The notes below the pieces were generated by a model. That model was not told where the DNA came from and did not search any database. It was given only the letters and a program-made list of their open reading frames with translations. From NCBI GenBank assembly GCA_963717125.1, contig CAVQVG010000013.1:186001-250000 (forward strand): a stretch of DNA of 64,000 nt, written 5' to 3'. Source of the stretch: RYN-230 sp963717125. GTDB lineage: Bacteria > Actinomycetota > Actinomycetes > Streptosporangiales > Streptosporangiaceae. Position numbers and translations under genes: made by a program. Of the stretch, positions 17,830-25,049 are shown piece by piece. The first letter of the stretch is position 1. Every line of letters begins with the position of its first letter.

Positions 17830-19815
17830 TCAGCCCTCGTCGTCTGGTGGCGCGGGGGGTTGTTCGTCGTCGGACCCGCCCCCGCCGGGCACCTGGCAGC
17901 TGGCACACGAGCCCGCGTTGGCGGGCAGGGTCTGGGCGGCCAGGGTGACGGCGGCCCTGACCGGTGACTCGTACGGCGCGTTGCTGACAGCCTGGTCGAA
18001 GTCGAGGTCGCCCGTGTCTCCCTGGGCGGCGAACTCCCGGGCCAGTTCCTGGTACGCGGCGTGCTCGAGCTGGCGCGGCTGCGGGGTGATCATCTCGTCC
18101 GGATCCGGGGCGGCGCTGGCGCCGGGAAGCTTCTCGGCCAGGGCGGCGAGGGTGTCCTTGATGCTGCTCTCCTCGAACAGCCCGCTGAGGTACTCCGTGA
18201 GGATCTGGGCGACCTGGTTCCCGCTGACGCCCGCGATGGAGATCGTGCTCGCGAGGGCGCTGGCCGCCAGTTCGCCTGCCCGGGCCGCGTCCGACTCCGC
18301 CGCGTCGTCGCCCTGGTCCTGGGCGTCAACCTCATCTACGCGGCGCGCGGCGTCGGGCTCGCCGTCCAGGGGAGCGTCGAAGCCGGCCCGCCGGGTGGCG
18401 GTCTCCTCCGCGGCCAGCAATGCCTGAGAGTTCCTGAGGTTCTGCGCTGCCGCCTGCAGCGCGCCGACCTGCCGGGCGAGCTCGTCCTCGGCGCCGGTCG
18501 CGTTGGTGTCGCCGGGCGGCGGATGATCGGCGTCATGAATCTGCGTGACGACCTGGACGAGGGTCGGCGGTGCGGTCCCGGTGGCGAACTTCCGGCGGAT
18601 CTGCTGATAGGCGGCCAGTTCGGCCTTGGCCTGGAACTGGCGCTGTAACGCCACCGTGTACGCCGTCGCGAGCTGCCGCTGGAGCGTCCTGGCCAGCGCG
18701 GGCGGTGTGATCAGGCCGACCAGCACGATGGCCAGCAGCCCGATATGGACGCCGCTCAGCACCCGCCGGGTCCCGTTGGCCGCCGGGACCACCCGCAGCC
18801 GCCCGAACCAGCGCTTCACCGCGATGGTGCGCCCGGGCCGGAGCACGAACGCCAGGCTCAGCCCGGCCAGCAACACATACAGCACGGTCCAAAGCCACCA
18901 CGGCAGGTCTGCGGCCATCCCGGCCCGGTTGAGCACAGTGCGCAGCGCGGCGACCTCGGGCTGGGGCAGGCCGAGCAGGTTGGCCAGCCAGACCAGGAAC
19001 AGGACGAGCTCCACGCCAACCAGGAGCGACAACGCAATGTCAGCGCCGGCCCGGACGGTGAGGCGACCCGAGCTCTTCATCGCCCGCCAAGCCCTGATGC
19101 TGCCCCACAGGGCCAGCGGGAAAAGGAAGCCCGCCGCGGGCTCGGCGGTGAGCAGGTCGTGCTGGACAAGCAGCAGGATGCTCGCCGCGGCCGTGGCGAC
19201 ACCGACCGCATCAGGCAGCCCGAACGGCTCGGGGAACCGCCGTATCCAGCGCGGCAGCCAGAACCATCCAGGTAGCCGCCGGATCCAGCGCCGGAACGGG
19301 GTGGGCACCTTCCGGGCGGCGAGCAGGCAGACCCACAAGCCGCAGGCGGCCACGAACGCAGCGGGCAGCACGGCCGCCGCCAGGCGGGCCAGGGCAATCC
19401 CGGCTGCCCCGATGGCCGCTACAGCAGCCGCCGCGGCAGCCGCGGTGGCTAAGCCCAGGACGAGACGCGGGCGGACCGTGGCTTTCCGCCGCATCCAGCG
19501 CGCCATCCAGCCAGCCGACTCACGGATCCCCTCTCCGAGAAGGAACGCCGCGCCGAACGCGGCCACGGCCCAGCCCATCACCCACAAGGCCATCACCAAT
19601 GGCCAGAGCCACACCCACATCCACCAGGGCGGGAAATAGTTCAGCAGGTGCCACCAAAAAAGGCAGTAAATGCCGAACCCAATGCTGACGTCGAGGTATA
19701 CCCGGACGCGAAGTTGTTCTCCCGGGGTGGGGGACGACCGCGAACGCCGACCGGGCCGTGCCGCGTGCGCGGCCTTCCGGCGCCCGCCTGCCCCCGCGGC
19801 GAGCGGCGCCTTCAT
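17830..19815 (-). CDS. Large multi-pass membrane protein of unknown function, about 661 aa
   Basis: I do not recognise this family. The frame is open up to 19998. I favour ATG 19815 because the upstream part is basic, low in structure and unlike a protein start, but ATG 19869 is also possible. About nine to ten hydrophobic segments lie between residues about 45 and 400, many Trp-rich (FWWHLLNYFPPWWMWVWLWP). A long hydrophilic C-terminal half follows, with helical, coiled-coil-like, Gln- and Ala-rich stretches (FQAKAELAAYQQIRRKF, ARQVGALQAAAQNLRNSQALL). The end has two closely spaced Cys (SCASCQVPGGGG) before an acidic, Pro-rich tail. The Cys pair could bind metal or attach to the wall. The gene stands alone. 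Confidence 0.7.
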   Translation of the reverse strand: MKAPLAAGAGGRRKAAHAARPGRRSRSSPTPGEQLRVRVYLDVSIGFGIYCLFWWHLLNYFPPWWMWVWLWPLVMALWVMGWAVAAFGAAFLLGEGIRESAGWMARWMRRKATVRPRLVLGLATAAAAAAAVAAIGAAGIALARLAAAVLPAAFVAACGLWVCLLAARKVPTPFRRWIRRLPGWFWLPRWIRRFPEPFGLPDAVGVATAAASILLLVQHDLLTAEPAAGFLFPLALWGSIRAWRAMKSSGRLTVRAGADIALSLLVGVELVLFLVWLANLLGLPQPEVAALRTVLNRAGMAADLPWWLWTVLYVLLAGLSLAFVLRPGRTIAVKRWFGRLRVVPAANGTRRVLSGVHIGLLAIVLVGLITPPALARTLQRQLATAYTVALQRQFQAKAELAAYQQIRRKFATGTAPPTLVQVVTQIHDADHPPPGDTNATGAEDELARQVGALQAAAQNLRNSQALLAAEETATRRAGFDAPLDGEPDAARRVDEVDAQDQGDDAAESDAARAGELAASALASTISIAGVSGNQVAQILTEYLSGLFEESSIKDTLAALAEKLPGASAAPDPDEMITPQPRQLEHAAYQELAREFAAQGDTGDLDFDQAVSNAPYESPVRAAVTLAAQTLPANAGSCASCQVPGGGGSDDEQPPAPPDDEG

Positions 19816-20137
19816 GCTTCCATCATGCGCCCCGCCACCAGTGCCCGGACCCTTATTGCGCAGAAGCATTAACGCTAGGCGCCAGGCATGGACTGGCCAC
19901 CGTCTCACACCACGAAGCTGCCGGTCATGTGGGCGGGCCTCCTCAGACAGGCGGCCCGCCGACCGGGCAGATCTGTTCAACGTGAGCCATTGGCACACCG
20001 GTGGACCATGTTGATGAGGCTCAGTCCATGACGGTCACTGCCGCTGACTGGCGTTCAAGTCCACGGTCAAATGACACGCAAACGATCTTGGAAGCTACTT
20101 TGGCTATCCCCAGCAAACCTGTGACCTGGACACGTGG

Positions 20138-20212
20138 TCGGGATGGCCGGATTCGAACCGGCGGCCTCCTGCTCCCAAAGCAGGCGCGCTAACCAAGCTG
20201 CGCCACATCCCG
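20138..20212 (-). tRNA. tRNA-Pro (anticodon TGG)
   Basis: Read on the minus strand, positions 20212-20138 fold into a full cloverleaf. It has a 7-bp acceptor stem CGGGATG/CATCCCG, D-arm GCGCAGCTTGGTTAGCGC, anticodon stem CCTGC/GCAGG around loop TTTGGGA (anticodon TGG) and T-arm with GGTTCGAATCC. The discriminator is A and the CCA end appears encoded (20137-20135). It is divergent from tRNA-Gly(TCC), an arrangement known from other actinobacteria. Confidence 0.97.
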
Positions 20213-20429
20213 CTAAGCCGACGGTAGCCTACCTGTCCACCGGGTTTCCGTACGCCCAACTCGCGGCGCCCGGTACTGGGCTTTCGGCCACCTGCACCTC
20301 ATTATGCCGCGCCAGCGGGGCAGCCGCGTCCAGGCCCGCGCGCGCTCCAGTTAACCCGGCTGCCGCCGGGAGCCGGTACGCTACCCGTGTTGACGTGACG
20401 GGCGGCGGGTCTTCTCGCCCGCCCGGCAC

Positions 20430-20500
20430 GCGGGCGTAGCTCAATGGCAGAGCCCCAGCCTTCCAAGCTGGTCATGAGGGTTCGATTCCCTTCGCCCGCT
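20430..20500 (+). tRNA. tRNA-Gly (anticodon TCC)
   Basis: Complete 71-base tRNA with acceptor stem GCGGGCG/CGCCCGC, anticodon stem CCAGC/GCTGG around loop CTTCCAA (anticodon TCC) and T-arm GGGTTCGATTCCC. No CCA is encoded. Its 3' half is repeated at 21919, 24337 and, more briefly, 25321. It is therefore the likely attachment site of integrative elements. Confidence 0.97.
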
Positions 20501-20502
20501 CT
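20456..20502 (+). repeat. Attachment-site core within tRNA-Gly 3' half (copy 1)
   Basis: This 47-bp stretch, from the anticodon stem to two bases past the tRNA, recurs without a mismatch at 21919-21965. It recurs with two mismatches at 24337-24378. Restoration of the tRNA 3' end by the integrated element is the usual result of site-specific integration into a tRNA gene. Confidence 0.8.
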
Positions 20503-20509
20503 CAACGGC

Positions 20510-20600
20510 CCAGGTCAGAGGCATGATCATCGCTTTCTGACTATCTTCAGCAGGCGCGTTTCCGGCTGCGTGCCCGTGGTGTGCCCGATGGCCGTCGGGA
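20510..20600. repeat. Direct repeat next to att copy 1 (matches 24385-24475)
   Basis: The sequence after the tRNA (CAGGTCAGAGGCATGATCA and onward to GTGTGCCCGATGGCCGT) is closely repeated after att copy 3 at about 24385-24475, at roughly 85 percent identity by eye. On the minus strand both copies read as a GHxxGN-like peptide ending close to the tRNA. This resembles the 3' end of an actinobacterial integrase gene beside its attachment site. Confidence 0.65.
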
Positions 20601-20621
20601 TGCCGTGGCAGACTGCCTGCG

Positions 20622-21056
20622 ATGGCCGATGAACATTCTGCGGCGCTGAGTGTCGGTGACCGCGACCCCGGGCTTGCCGAAGTCCTGGACAAGGGCCTGG
20701 ACGAGTACAACTTTGCCGCCACCGGGACGAGCGAGCAGGACCAGGGGTCGTTCTCGGTCAAGGTCACGGGGACGGACGGGGAGATCATCGGCGGATTGAC
20801 CGCCTGGACGTGGGCCGGACTGTGCGGGATCAGCATGCTGTGGGTTCACCGGGACCACCGCAAGGATGGCTGGGGTGCGAAGATCCTGGCCGCGGCCGAA
20901 GAGGAGGCCCGGCGGCGGGGCTGCGATCGGGCGTGCGTTTCCTCTTTCACGTTCCAGGCCCCGGGCTTCTATCAGAAGTACGGGTATGCCGAAACGGGGC
21001 GAACGCTGGGCATCCCCGGTGGAGGCGAAGATGTCCACATGTTCAAGCGTCTTTAG
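20622..21056 (+). CDS. GNAT family N-acetyltransferase, 144 aa
   Basis: GNAT fold with the acetyl-CoA-binding motif A region LWVHRDHRKDGWGAKILAAAEEEARRRG (about residues 73-100). The pyrophosphate loop here reads RKDGWGAK in place of the usual Q/RxxGxG/A. A C-terminal PGFYQKYGYAETGR segment carries the conserved Tyr. The length is typical. It is the first gene after tRNA-Gly and its attachment repeat, transcribed away from the tRNA, inside the putative island. The acceptor substrate is unknown. Confidence 0.85.
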   Translation: MADEHSAALSVGDRDPGLAEVLDKGLDEYNFAATGTSEQDQGSFSVKVTGTDGEIIGGLTAWTWAGLCGISMLWVHRDHRKDGWGAKILAAAEEEARRRGCDRACVSSFTFQAPGFYQKYGYAETGRTLGIPGGGEDVHMFKRL

Positions 21057-21087
21057 CTCGCGTGGGGTTGCCCTGGGCTGGGATCGG

Positions 21088-21462
21088 TCACGCTGGCATG
21101 AGGGCCACGCTGTACTCGTTAAAGCGCTTGTCTCGCGTCACGATCGTTAGCCCTTCCGCAAGCGCCTGGGCTATGAGCATGCGGTCGAACGGATCGTCGT
21201 GATGGCGCTCAAGCTGTCCCGTTGCCACCCCGTGAGCGATCGTTATCGGCAAGGGGGTGAAGCCACCCACCTGAATCTGATGCTCAAGGTCATCCGGCGC
21301 CACGAGCTTCCCCAGTGCCTTCTTAATAGAAATCTCCCACGCACTGACCGCCGATACGGCAACGAGGTTCTCCGGATCGGCAATCGCGTCCCGCGCTTGA
21401 GCCGCCAGCCCTTCGTCTGCGAGCCACCACAGCAGCGCGTTGGTATCTAGCAGGAGCCTCAC
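21088..21462 (-). CDS. PIN-domain toxin of a type II toxin-antitoxin system (VapC-like), 124 aa
   Basis: PIN-domain RNase fold with the expected acidic residues: Asp6 in LLLDTNALLWW, Glu43 in SAWEISIKKALGKL, Asp93 in HHDDPFDRMLIAQAL and Asp111 in VTRDKRF. The DTNALLWW start and WEI...KALGKL pattern identify the VapC subgroup that pairs with Phd/YefM-type antitoxins. Its ATG overlaps the antitoxin stop by 4 bp, so both are translated together. The expected activity is Mg2+-dependent RNA cleavage, often of tRNA, held in check by the antitoxin. The module sits between two copies of the tRNA-Gly attachment repeat. Confidence 0.93.
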   Translation of the reverse strand: MRLLLDTNALLWWLADEGLAAQARDAIADPENLVAVSAVSAWEISIKKALGKLVAPDDLEHQIQVGGFTPLPITIAHGVATGQLERHHDDPFDRMLIAQALAEGLTIVTRDKRFNEYSVALMPA

Positions 21463-21704
21463 GGACGCTCTCCCAGGAACGCGGCCTCAATCTCGGTGGG
21501 CAACTCGTCGAAGTCGGGGGCAATACTGAGCTTGCCCTGCCACCCGCCTGGCTTACGCCGCTGCGACCCCGGCTCTGCGAGGGCTACCAGGCGCGCAACT
21601 GGCCTGCCTGCCCGGGCGATAACGATCTCCTCTCCGGCCGCAGCACGATCGAGCAGCTGCGACAGATGGGTCTTGGCTTCGTAGACGTTGACGCTCTCAC
21701 TCAT
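21459..21704 (-). CDS. Phd/YefM-type antitoxin, 81 aa
   Basis: The N-terminal 50 residues (MSESVNVYEAKTHLSQLLDRAAAGEEIVIARAGRPVARLV in segments) are the Phd/YefM DNA-binding dimer fold, with the AKTHLSxLLDR and GEEIVIARxGRPVA motifs. The C-terminal stretch with SIAPDFDELPTEIEAAFLG would wrap around and inhibit the PIN toxin. It precedes the toxin gene with a 4-bp overlap. A cluster of CTAGT repeats lies 19-40 bp upstream of the start and is the likely autoregulatory operator. It is a typical size for the family. Confidence 0.93.
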   Translation of the reverse strand: MSESVNVYEAKTHLSQLLDRAAAGEEIVIARAGRPVARLVALAEPGSQRRKPGGWQGKLSIAPDFDELPTEIEAAFLGERP

Positions 21705-21722
21705 ATCCGAACCTCACCACAC

Positions 21723-21744
21723 CTAGTCTAGTCTAGTCAACTAG
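21723..21744. promoter_or_regulatory. CTAGT repeat cluster, likely operator/promoter of the Phd-VapC pair
   Basis: Three CTAGT direct repeats followed by an inverted ACTAG occur just upstream of the antitoxin start, in an otherwise GC-rich region. Phd-type antitoxins repress their own operon at such short repeated or palindromic sites. The site is seen; the function is inferred. Confidence 0.6.
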
Positions 21745-21918
21745 CGGCGAGGCCAGTTTTGCCACGGCGGGACGCGGCCAGGAACGGGCACGCTCACCGA
21801 CCGACCGTGCCCGTTCCGTGCCCGATGGAACGGTGAATCACGGTGCCTGACGGTAGGTGACGGCAACGGCCATCTATAACCCGACCTGGGCAGAAGCCGG
21901 TCGGCGAACTCCGAGACA

Positions 21919-21965
21919 CAGCCTTCCAAGCTGGTCATGAGGGTTCGATTCCCTTCGCCCGCTCT
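21919..21965 (+). repeat. Attachment-site repeat, tRNA-Gly 3' fragment (copy 2)
   Basis: This 47-bp fragment is identical to 20456-20502, covering the 3' half of tRNA-Gly(TCC). The 5' half of the tRNA is missing, so it is not a second functional tRNA. It separates the segment carrying the acetyltransferase and first toxin-antitoxin pair from the segment carrying the second pair. Confidence 0.85.
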
Positions 21966-22096
21966 TGATTTCGCAGGTCAGAGCCGGTTTCCGGGCCATC
22001 CACTCGTGCCGCGCTCGTAGCCGGACCACGTTCGTGCCACATGCTTACCATGCCGACGACCTCTCCGGGCTCCTGCCGCACCTCGCCTGCGCAGAT

Positions 22097-22113
22097 GTAG
22101 CACCCGGTGCTAC
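22097..22113. promoter_or_regulatory. Perfect palindrome GTAGCAC-CCG-GTGCTAC before the second antitoxin
   Basis: Seven-base perfect arms around CCG end nine bases before the ATG at 22123. The position overlaps where the promoter or transcript start would be. It is the expected type of operator for autorepression by a Phd/YefM antitoxin. No ribosome-binding site is visible between it and the start, so the transcript may be leaderless. Confidence 0.7.
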
Positions 22114-22122
22114 CATGTGAAC

Positions 22123-22389
22123 ATGAGCATGCCCGAGATCACGCAGCGGGACCTGCGGTCAAGGTCGCGGGAGATCATGGACGCCGTTGAGCACGGACAG
22201 GCTTTCACCGTTACCCGCGATGGCCATCAGATCGGGGAATTGATCCCAATCCGGCAACGGCGCAGGTTTGTCTCCCGGCAGGAATTCGCGGCAATGTCCC
22301 GCAACGCACCCGTCAGCGATCTGGACGCATTCCGCGCCGACCAGGATGCGACCGCTGAGCACAATGACAGCGACCCCTATGACAGGTGA
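22123..22389 (+). CDS. Phd/YefM-type antitoxin, 88 aa
   Basis: Antitoxin with the Phd/YefM N-terminal fold: ITQRDLRSRSREIMDAVEHG followed by FTVTRDGHQIGELIPI. The C-terminal half (FVSRQEFAAMSRNAPVSDLDAFRADQD) is the toxin-binding, partly disordered arm. GTG 22117, ATG 22123 and ATG 22129 are all possible starts. I use 22123 because the palindromic operator ends just before it. The PIN toxin gene begins before the antitoxin stop, the usual coupled arrangement. It is unlike the first antitoxin of the island in sequence, so the two modules were acquired separately. Confidence 0.9.
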   Translation: MSMPEITQRDLRSRSREIMDAVEHGQAFTVTRDGHQIGELIPIRQRRRFVSRQEFAAMSRNAPVSDLDAFRADQDATAEHNDSDPYDR

Positions 22390-22876
22390 GGCACCGCAGC
22401 AGCCACACGAACCTCCCCGTCAGGGCTTGCTCGACACCAACGTCCTAATCCTGCGCCGCTGGATTGACCCCGCGGAACTCCCGGACGAAATGGCGATCAG
22501 CGCGGTCACCCTCGCCGAACTGTCCGCCGGGCCGCACCAGGTCCGTCCCAACAGCGAGCAGGACATGTACGACGAGCACGAGGAACGCGCCCGCCGCACC
22601 GAAGCCCTACAGCGCACCGAGAGCGAGCTTGACCCGGTCCCGTTCGACGCCGAGGCGGCCCGCATATACGGACGTATAACCGCCGCCGTGGTCACGGCAG
22701 GCCGCAAGCCGCGCAGGCGGATCGCCGACCTGATGATCGCAGCCACTGCCATCGCGGAAGCCCTCCCCCTGTACACCACGAACCCAGGCGACTATGCGGG
22801 ACTGGAGAAACTCGTCCGCGTCGTCCCAGTTACCCCCCCGCCCTTGCCTCACGAGAAGCGCGAGACGACGCAATAG
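22379..22876 (+). CDS. PIN-domain toxin (VapC-like), 165 aa
   Basis: PIN-domain RNase with Asp19 in GLLDTNVLIL, Glu47 in SAVTLAELSAGPH, and later acidic residues in RRIADLMIAATAIAEALPLYTTNPGDY. I place the start at ATG 22379, 11 bp inside the antitoxin gene, because homologues begin close to the DTNVLI strand. ATG 22364 is also possible, while the longer open frame is a shadow of the antitoxin. It forms the second toxin-antitoxin pair of the tRNA-Gly island. The expected role is antitoxin-controlled RNA cleavage and element stabilisation. Confidence 0.9.
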   Translation: MTGEAPQQPHEPPRQGLLDTNVLILRRWIDPAELPDEMAISAVTLAELSAGPHQVRPNSEQDMYDEHEERARRTEALQRTESELDPVPFDAEAARIYGRITAAVVTAGRKPRRRIADLMIAATAIAEALPLYTTNPGDYAGLEKLVRVVPVTPPPLPHEKRETTQ

Positions 22877-22994
22877 TCCTATCCGCGATATGGCCGGTGC
22901 AACTTTGGCGATCTTGATGTCCTGCTACCGCACTTAAGCGGCGTGATTGTTGAGAGGGTGGAGCGGCCCGCGGAGGCCGTAGAGATCTGGGGCC

Positions 22995-23140
22995 GGGTGG
23001 CTGCGGGGACAGCGGACGTTCGCCGAGCAGATCCCTGGCCTGACCTGGAGATACGGCCGCCGCACCCCGGTGGCCAGGCGGCTGCTGGAGACGATCGGCC
23101 TGGCGCTGGGAGCCCGCGCCGGGGCAAGGCTGGCTGCGCC
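22995..23140 (+). pseudogene. ISL3-family transposase remnant (middle part)
   Basis: In one frame the sequence encodes RTFAEQIPGLTWRYGRRTP followed by ARRLLETIGLALGARAGARLA. This is characteristic of the region just after the zinc-binding N-terminus of ISL3 transposases (the RTFxEQxPGLTxRxxRRT block). Nothing recognisable precedes or follows it, and no inverted repeats are seen, so only about 45 codons survive. It marks an old insertion in the island. Confidence 0.75.
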
Positions 23141-23480
23141 AGGGTCCCTTGACGGTCTAGCTCACATTTCGTGGTTGGCCGGGCCCGCGCTTGGGCGCCT
23201 GGTTTGCTGTGTGCCTGGCAGCGGGTTCGGGGATGGGCGATCGCCGACGGTGTTTCGCGTCTTCGCCGTGACTGGTGGACCATGGGGGGGCAGAAGGTCC
23301 ACGCTCAAACGGGAGGCAGGATGACTCAGATCGGGCGCCGGGTAAGAGCGGCCGTCAATCCGGTGTTGACCGCGGCTACCAGTTGGTGGTGCCATTCGGC
23401 TATGCGTCACATCCTGACCGGGCACGGGCCGGCGGCCAGGCAGCGGCGGCTCATCCGCCACGGGCAAGGCGCTGCCGGCT
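23141..23480. other. No gene recognised
   Basis: This 340-bp gap lies between the ISL3 and integrase remnants. A plus-strand frame (23171-23605) is open across it but shows no family features and overlaps the integrase remnant on the other strand. I treat it as non-coding. Confidence 0.5.
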
Positions 23481-23833
23481 TCACGCCGTCGGCCGAGCAG
23501 ATGAAGGCGCGCGCGGCAGCGATCGACGAACTGCTTCCTTCCGCTCAGGCTGCGATGGTGGACGAAGGTTCTGAGCCATCCGGGCCAGCTCCCCCAGTGC
23601 GTTAGCGATGGCCCGGTCACGGTCGCGGGTAGCGTGCTGATAGATCAGCGCGGCCCGCGTGCTGGAGAGTCGGAGCCGGGCCGTGAGTTCCTTGAGCTGA
23701 TGTTCTCGCGCCGGAGCCCGGCCGGCTCGCCCCAGCGAAGGTCAGCGAAGGTGGCGAGCAGCGCCAGCGCCATCGATGCGGCACGGATTATGGCTGATGA
23801 TTCGGTCATCTTCCGCCGTGCTGAAAATCGCAT
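23481..23833 (-). pseudogene. Tyrosine recombinase (integrase) remnant, internally deleted and frameshifted
   Basis: Two catalytic boxes of a phage-type integrase survive on the minus strand. Near 23700-23800 the peptide LLATFADLRWGEPAGLRRENI matches the box containing the first catalytic Arg (usually TFASLRWGELAALRR). Near 23600-23660, in another frame, STRAALIYQHATRDRDRAIA matches the C-terminal box with the catalytic Tyr. The region between them, which should hold the HxxR motif, is missing. The reading frame ends at 23481. It would have been transcribed toward the tRNA, as expected for an integrase beside its attachment site. Confidence 0.8.
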
Positions 23834-23889
23834 GCATGAGCCGCTACGTATGGATCGACGCCGACGCCCAGGACGAAGCCGACCTGAGT

Positions 23890-24225
23890 TTAGGCCCGGT
23901 GGGCGCGGGTCACACGCAGCAAGATGATCAGCACGACGAGCAGTACAGCGATTCCTGCTGGTGCCAGTGTGTAGCCGAGGAAATGGCCGGGGCTAAAGGC
24001 GAGCGATACCGTCCTGGCGAAGAGGAAGGTGGCGGCGAGGGCGGATGCGCCCATGACGCTCCGGACCGCGAAGGCGTGATTGGCTGGTTCCGGGACGGTG
24101 GTGCGTGTCGCGGGGGGGCCGGCCAGTGGCAGGTCGGCGAGCAGGGCGGTCAGTTCTTTCCCGGTGCGGGCGCACAGGGCCTGCCCGGATCGCTGGTCGA
24201 GACACACCTGAACTTTGACTGTCAA
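23890..24225 (-). CDS. Small membrane protein of unknown function, 111 aa
   Basis: No family recognised. The N-terminal 50 residues are soluble (MTVKVQVCLDQRSGQALCA). They are followed by two hydrophobic segments (SVMGASALAATFLFARTVSLAF and LAPAGIAVLLVVLIILLRV), so it would be a two-helix membrane protein with a short basic end. There is no clear ribosome-binding site. It lies between the integrase remnant and the third attachment repeat. A chance frame cannot be excluded, though the two clean membrane helices argue for a gene. Confidence 0.45.
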   Translation of the reverse strand: MTVKVQVCLDQRSGQALCARTGKELTALLADLPLAGPPATRTTVPEPANHAFAVRSVMGASALAATFLFARTVSLAFSPGHFLGYTLAPAGIAVLLVVLIILLRVTRAHRA

Positions 24226-24336
24226 GCGGCTCTAGGCCACACCTGGAGCCCAGCAGTCATTAGCGGTTACCCACGGTCAGAAGGCACCGAAGCACCAGCG
24301 GTGTGCCCTAATCACCCGAGCGCGCGCTCTACCGAT

Positions 24337-24378
24337 CTTCCAAGCTGGTCAAGAGGGTCCGATTCCCTTCGCCCGCTC
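24337..24378 (+). repeat. Attachment-site repeat, tRNA-Gly 3' fragment (copy 3)
   Basis: This copy matches the tRNA-Gly 3' half from CTTCCAAGCTGGTCA to the acceptor stem with two base changes. It is followed at 24385-24475 by the same flanking sequence that follows the intact tRNA. It is older or from a different element than copy 2, which is identical to the tRNA. Confidence 0.82.
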
Positions 24379-24384
24379 CCATCG

Positions 24385-24475
24385 CTCCAGGTCAGGGGCA
24401 TGATCATCGCCTTCTAACTGATCTTCACGAGGTGCGTTCCCGGCCGCGTGCCCGTTGCGTGCCCGATGGCCGTTC
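24385..24475. repeat. Direct repeat next to att copy 3 (matches 20510-20600)
   Basis: Matches the tRNA-Gly downstream flank, including CAGGTCAGGGGCATGATCAT and the CGTGCCCGTTGCGTGCCCGA run. Read on the minus strand it resembles an integrase C-terminal end (GHAAGNAP-like). Shorter GTGCCCG-type runs also occur at about 21807, 25205 and 25993. Confidence 0.6.
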
Positions 24476-24539
24476 CGCGCCCACTCCCCCGCCAGCCCCC
24501 GGTGCTGCGTCGCGCTTGCCGCGGCCGCTGCCCGGCTCC

Positions 24540-25049
24540 TTATCCCCGTCTGGTTATCCCGGTGACCACCCATGCCCGACCAAGGGCGCTGCCATACAAA
24601 GCCACTATGACGAGGACCAATGCATGTTGCAGCGCGGCACTCTGGGTGTTCGCCAGGAGCGCTACGGCGAGGCCGAGCTGCGCTGAGTAGGCCCCCACTG
24701 AAATCGACGCCAAGGCGATATTCAGCGTTCTGGTTCGAGAGCTGCGGGAGAAATTTCCAGCCCGCTTTGCCCTCGGTATCAGCCCTCTGGTGGCCAGCAG
24801 GCCGACGGTTCCCATTGCCAGGCTTGATAGCCCGAAGACGACTGAGCCCCCGGTCAAGGCCACGATCGAGACGATGAAGATGTCTACCAGAGCAACAAAC
24901 GCGCTCCCGGCCAGCACAGTTCGCAGCTCCCGGGTTGTGGGATTCGCGTCATCCGCGTTGACGACCGATACGGCGACGACCAGCAATCCCAAGATGGCCG
25001 CGGACGCGCCCGCGCTTGTGATGAAGAAGCTCTCATAGTGGCCCACCAC
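24540..25049 (-). CDS. Conserved-looking integral membrane protein of unknown function, 169 aa
   Basis: Starts with GTG 25049 (VVGHYESFFITSAGAS). Four hydrophobic segments are visible (ASAAILGLLVVAVSVV, AFVALVDIFIVSIVAL, VVFGLSSLAMGTVGLLA, and a C-terminal pair around LGLAVALLANT and LVLVIVALYGSAL). A basic loop (RAKRAGNFSRSSRTRT) separates them. The opening YESFFITSAGASAAILGLLVVAVS resembles small actinobacterial membrane proteins of no known function. It is alone and lies between the third and fourth tRNA-Gly repeats. Confidence 0.7.
   Translation of the reverse strand: MVGHYESFFITSAGASAAILGLLVVAVSVVNADDANPTTRELRTVLAGSAFVALVDIFIVSIVALTGGSVVFGLSSLAMGTVGLLATRGLIPRAKRAGNFSRSSRTRTLNIALASISVGAYSAQLGLAVALLANTQSAALQHALVLVIVALYGSALGRAWVVTGITRRG

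Noticed and set aside
23171..23605. Plus-strand 144-aa ORF in the island
   Set aside because: It overlaps the integrase Tyr-box on the other strand and shows no recognisable fold.
21919..24378. The tRNA-Gly fragments considered as additional functional tRNA genes
   Set aside because: The acceptor 5' strand, D-arm and start of the anticodon stem are missing.
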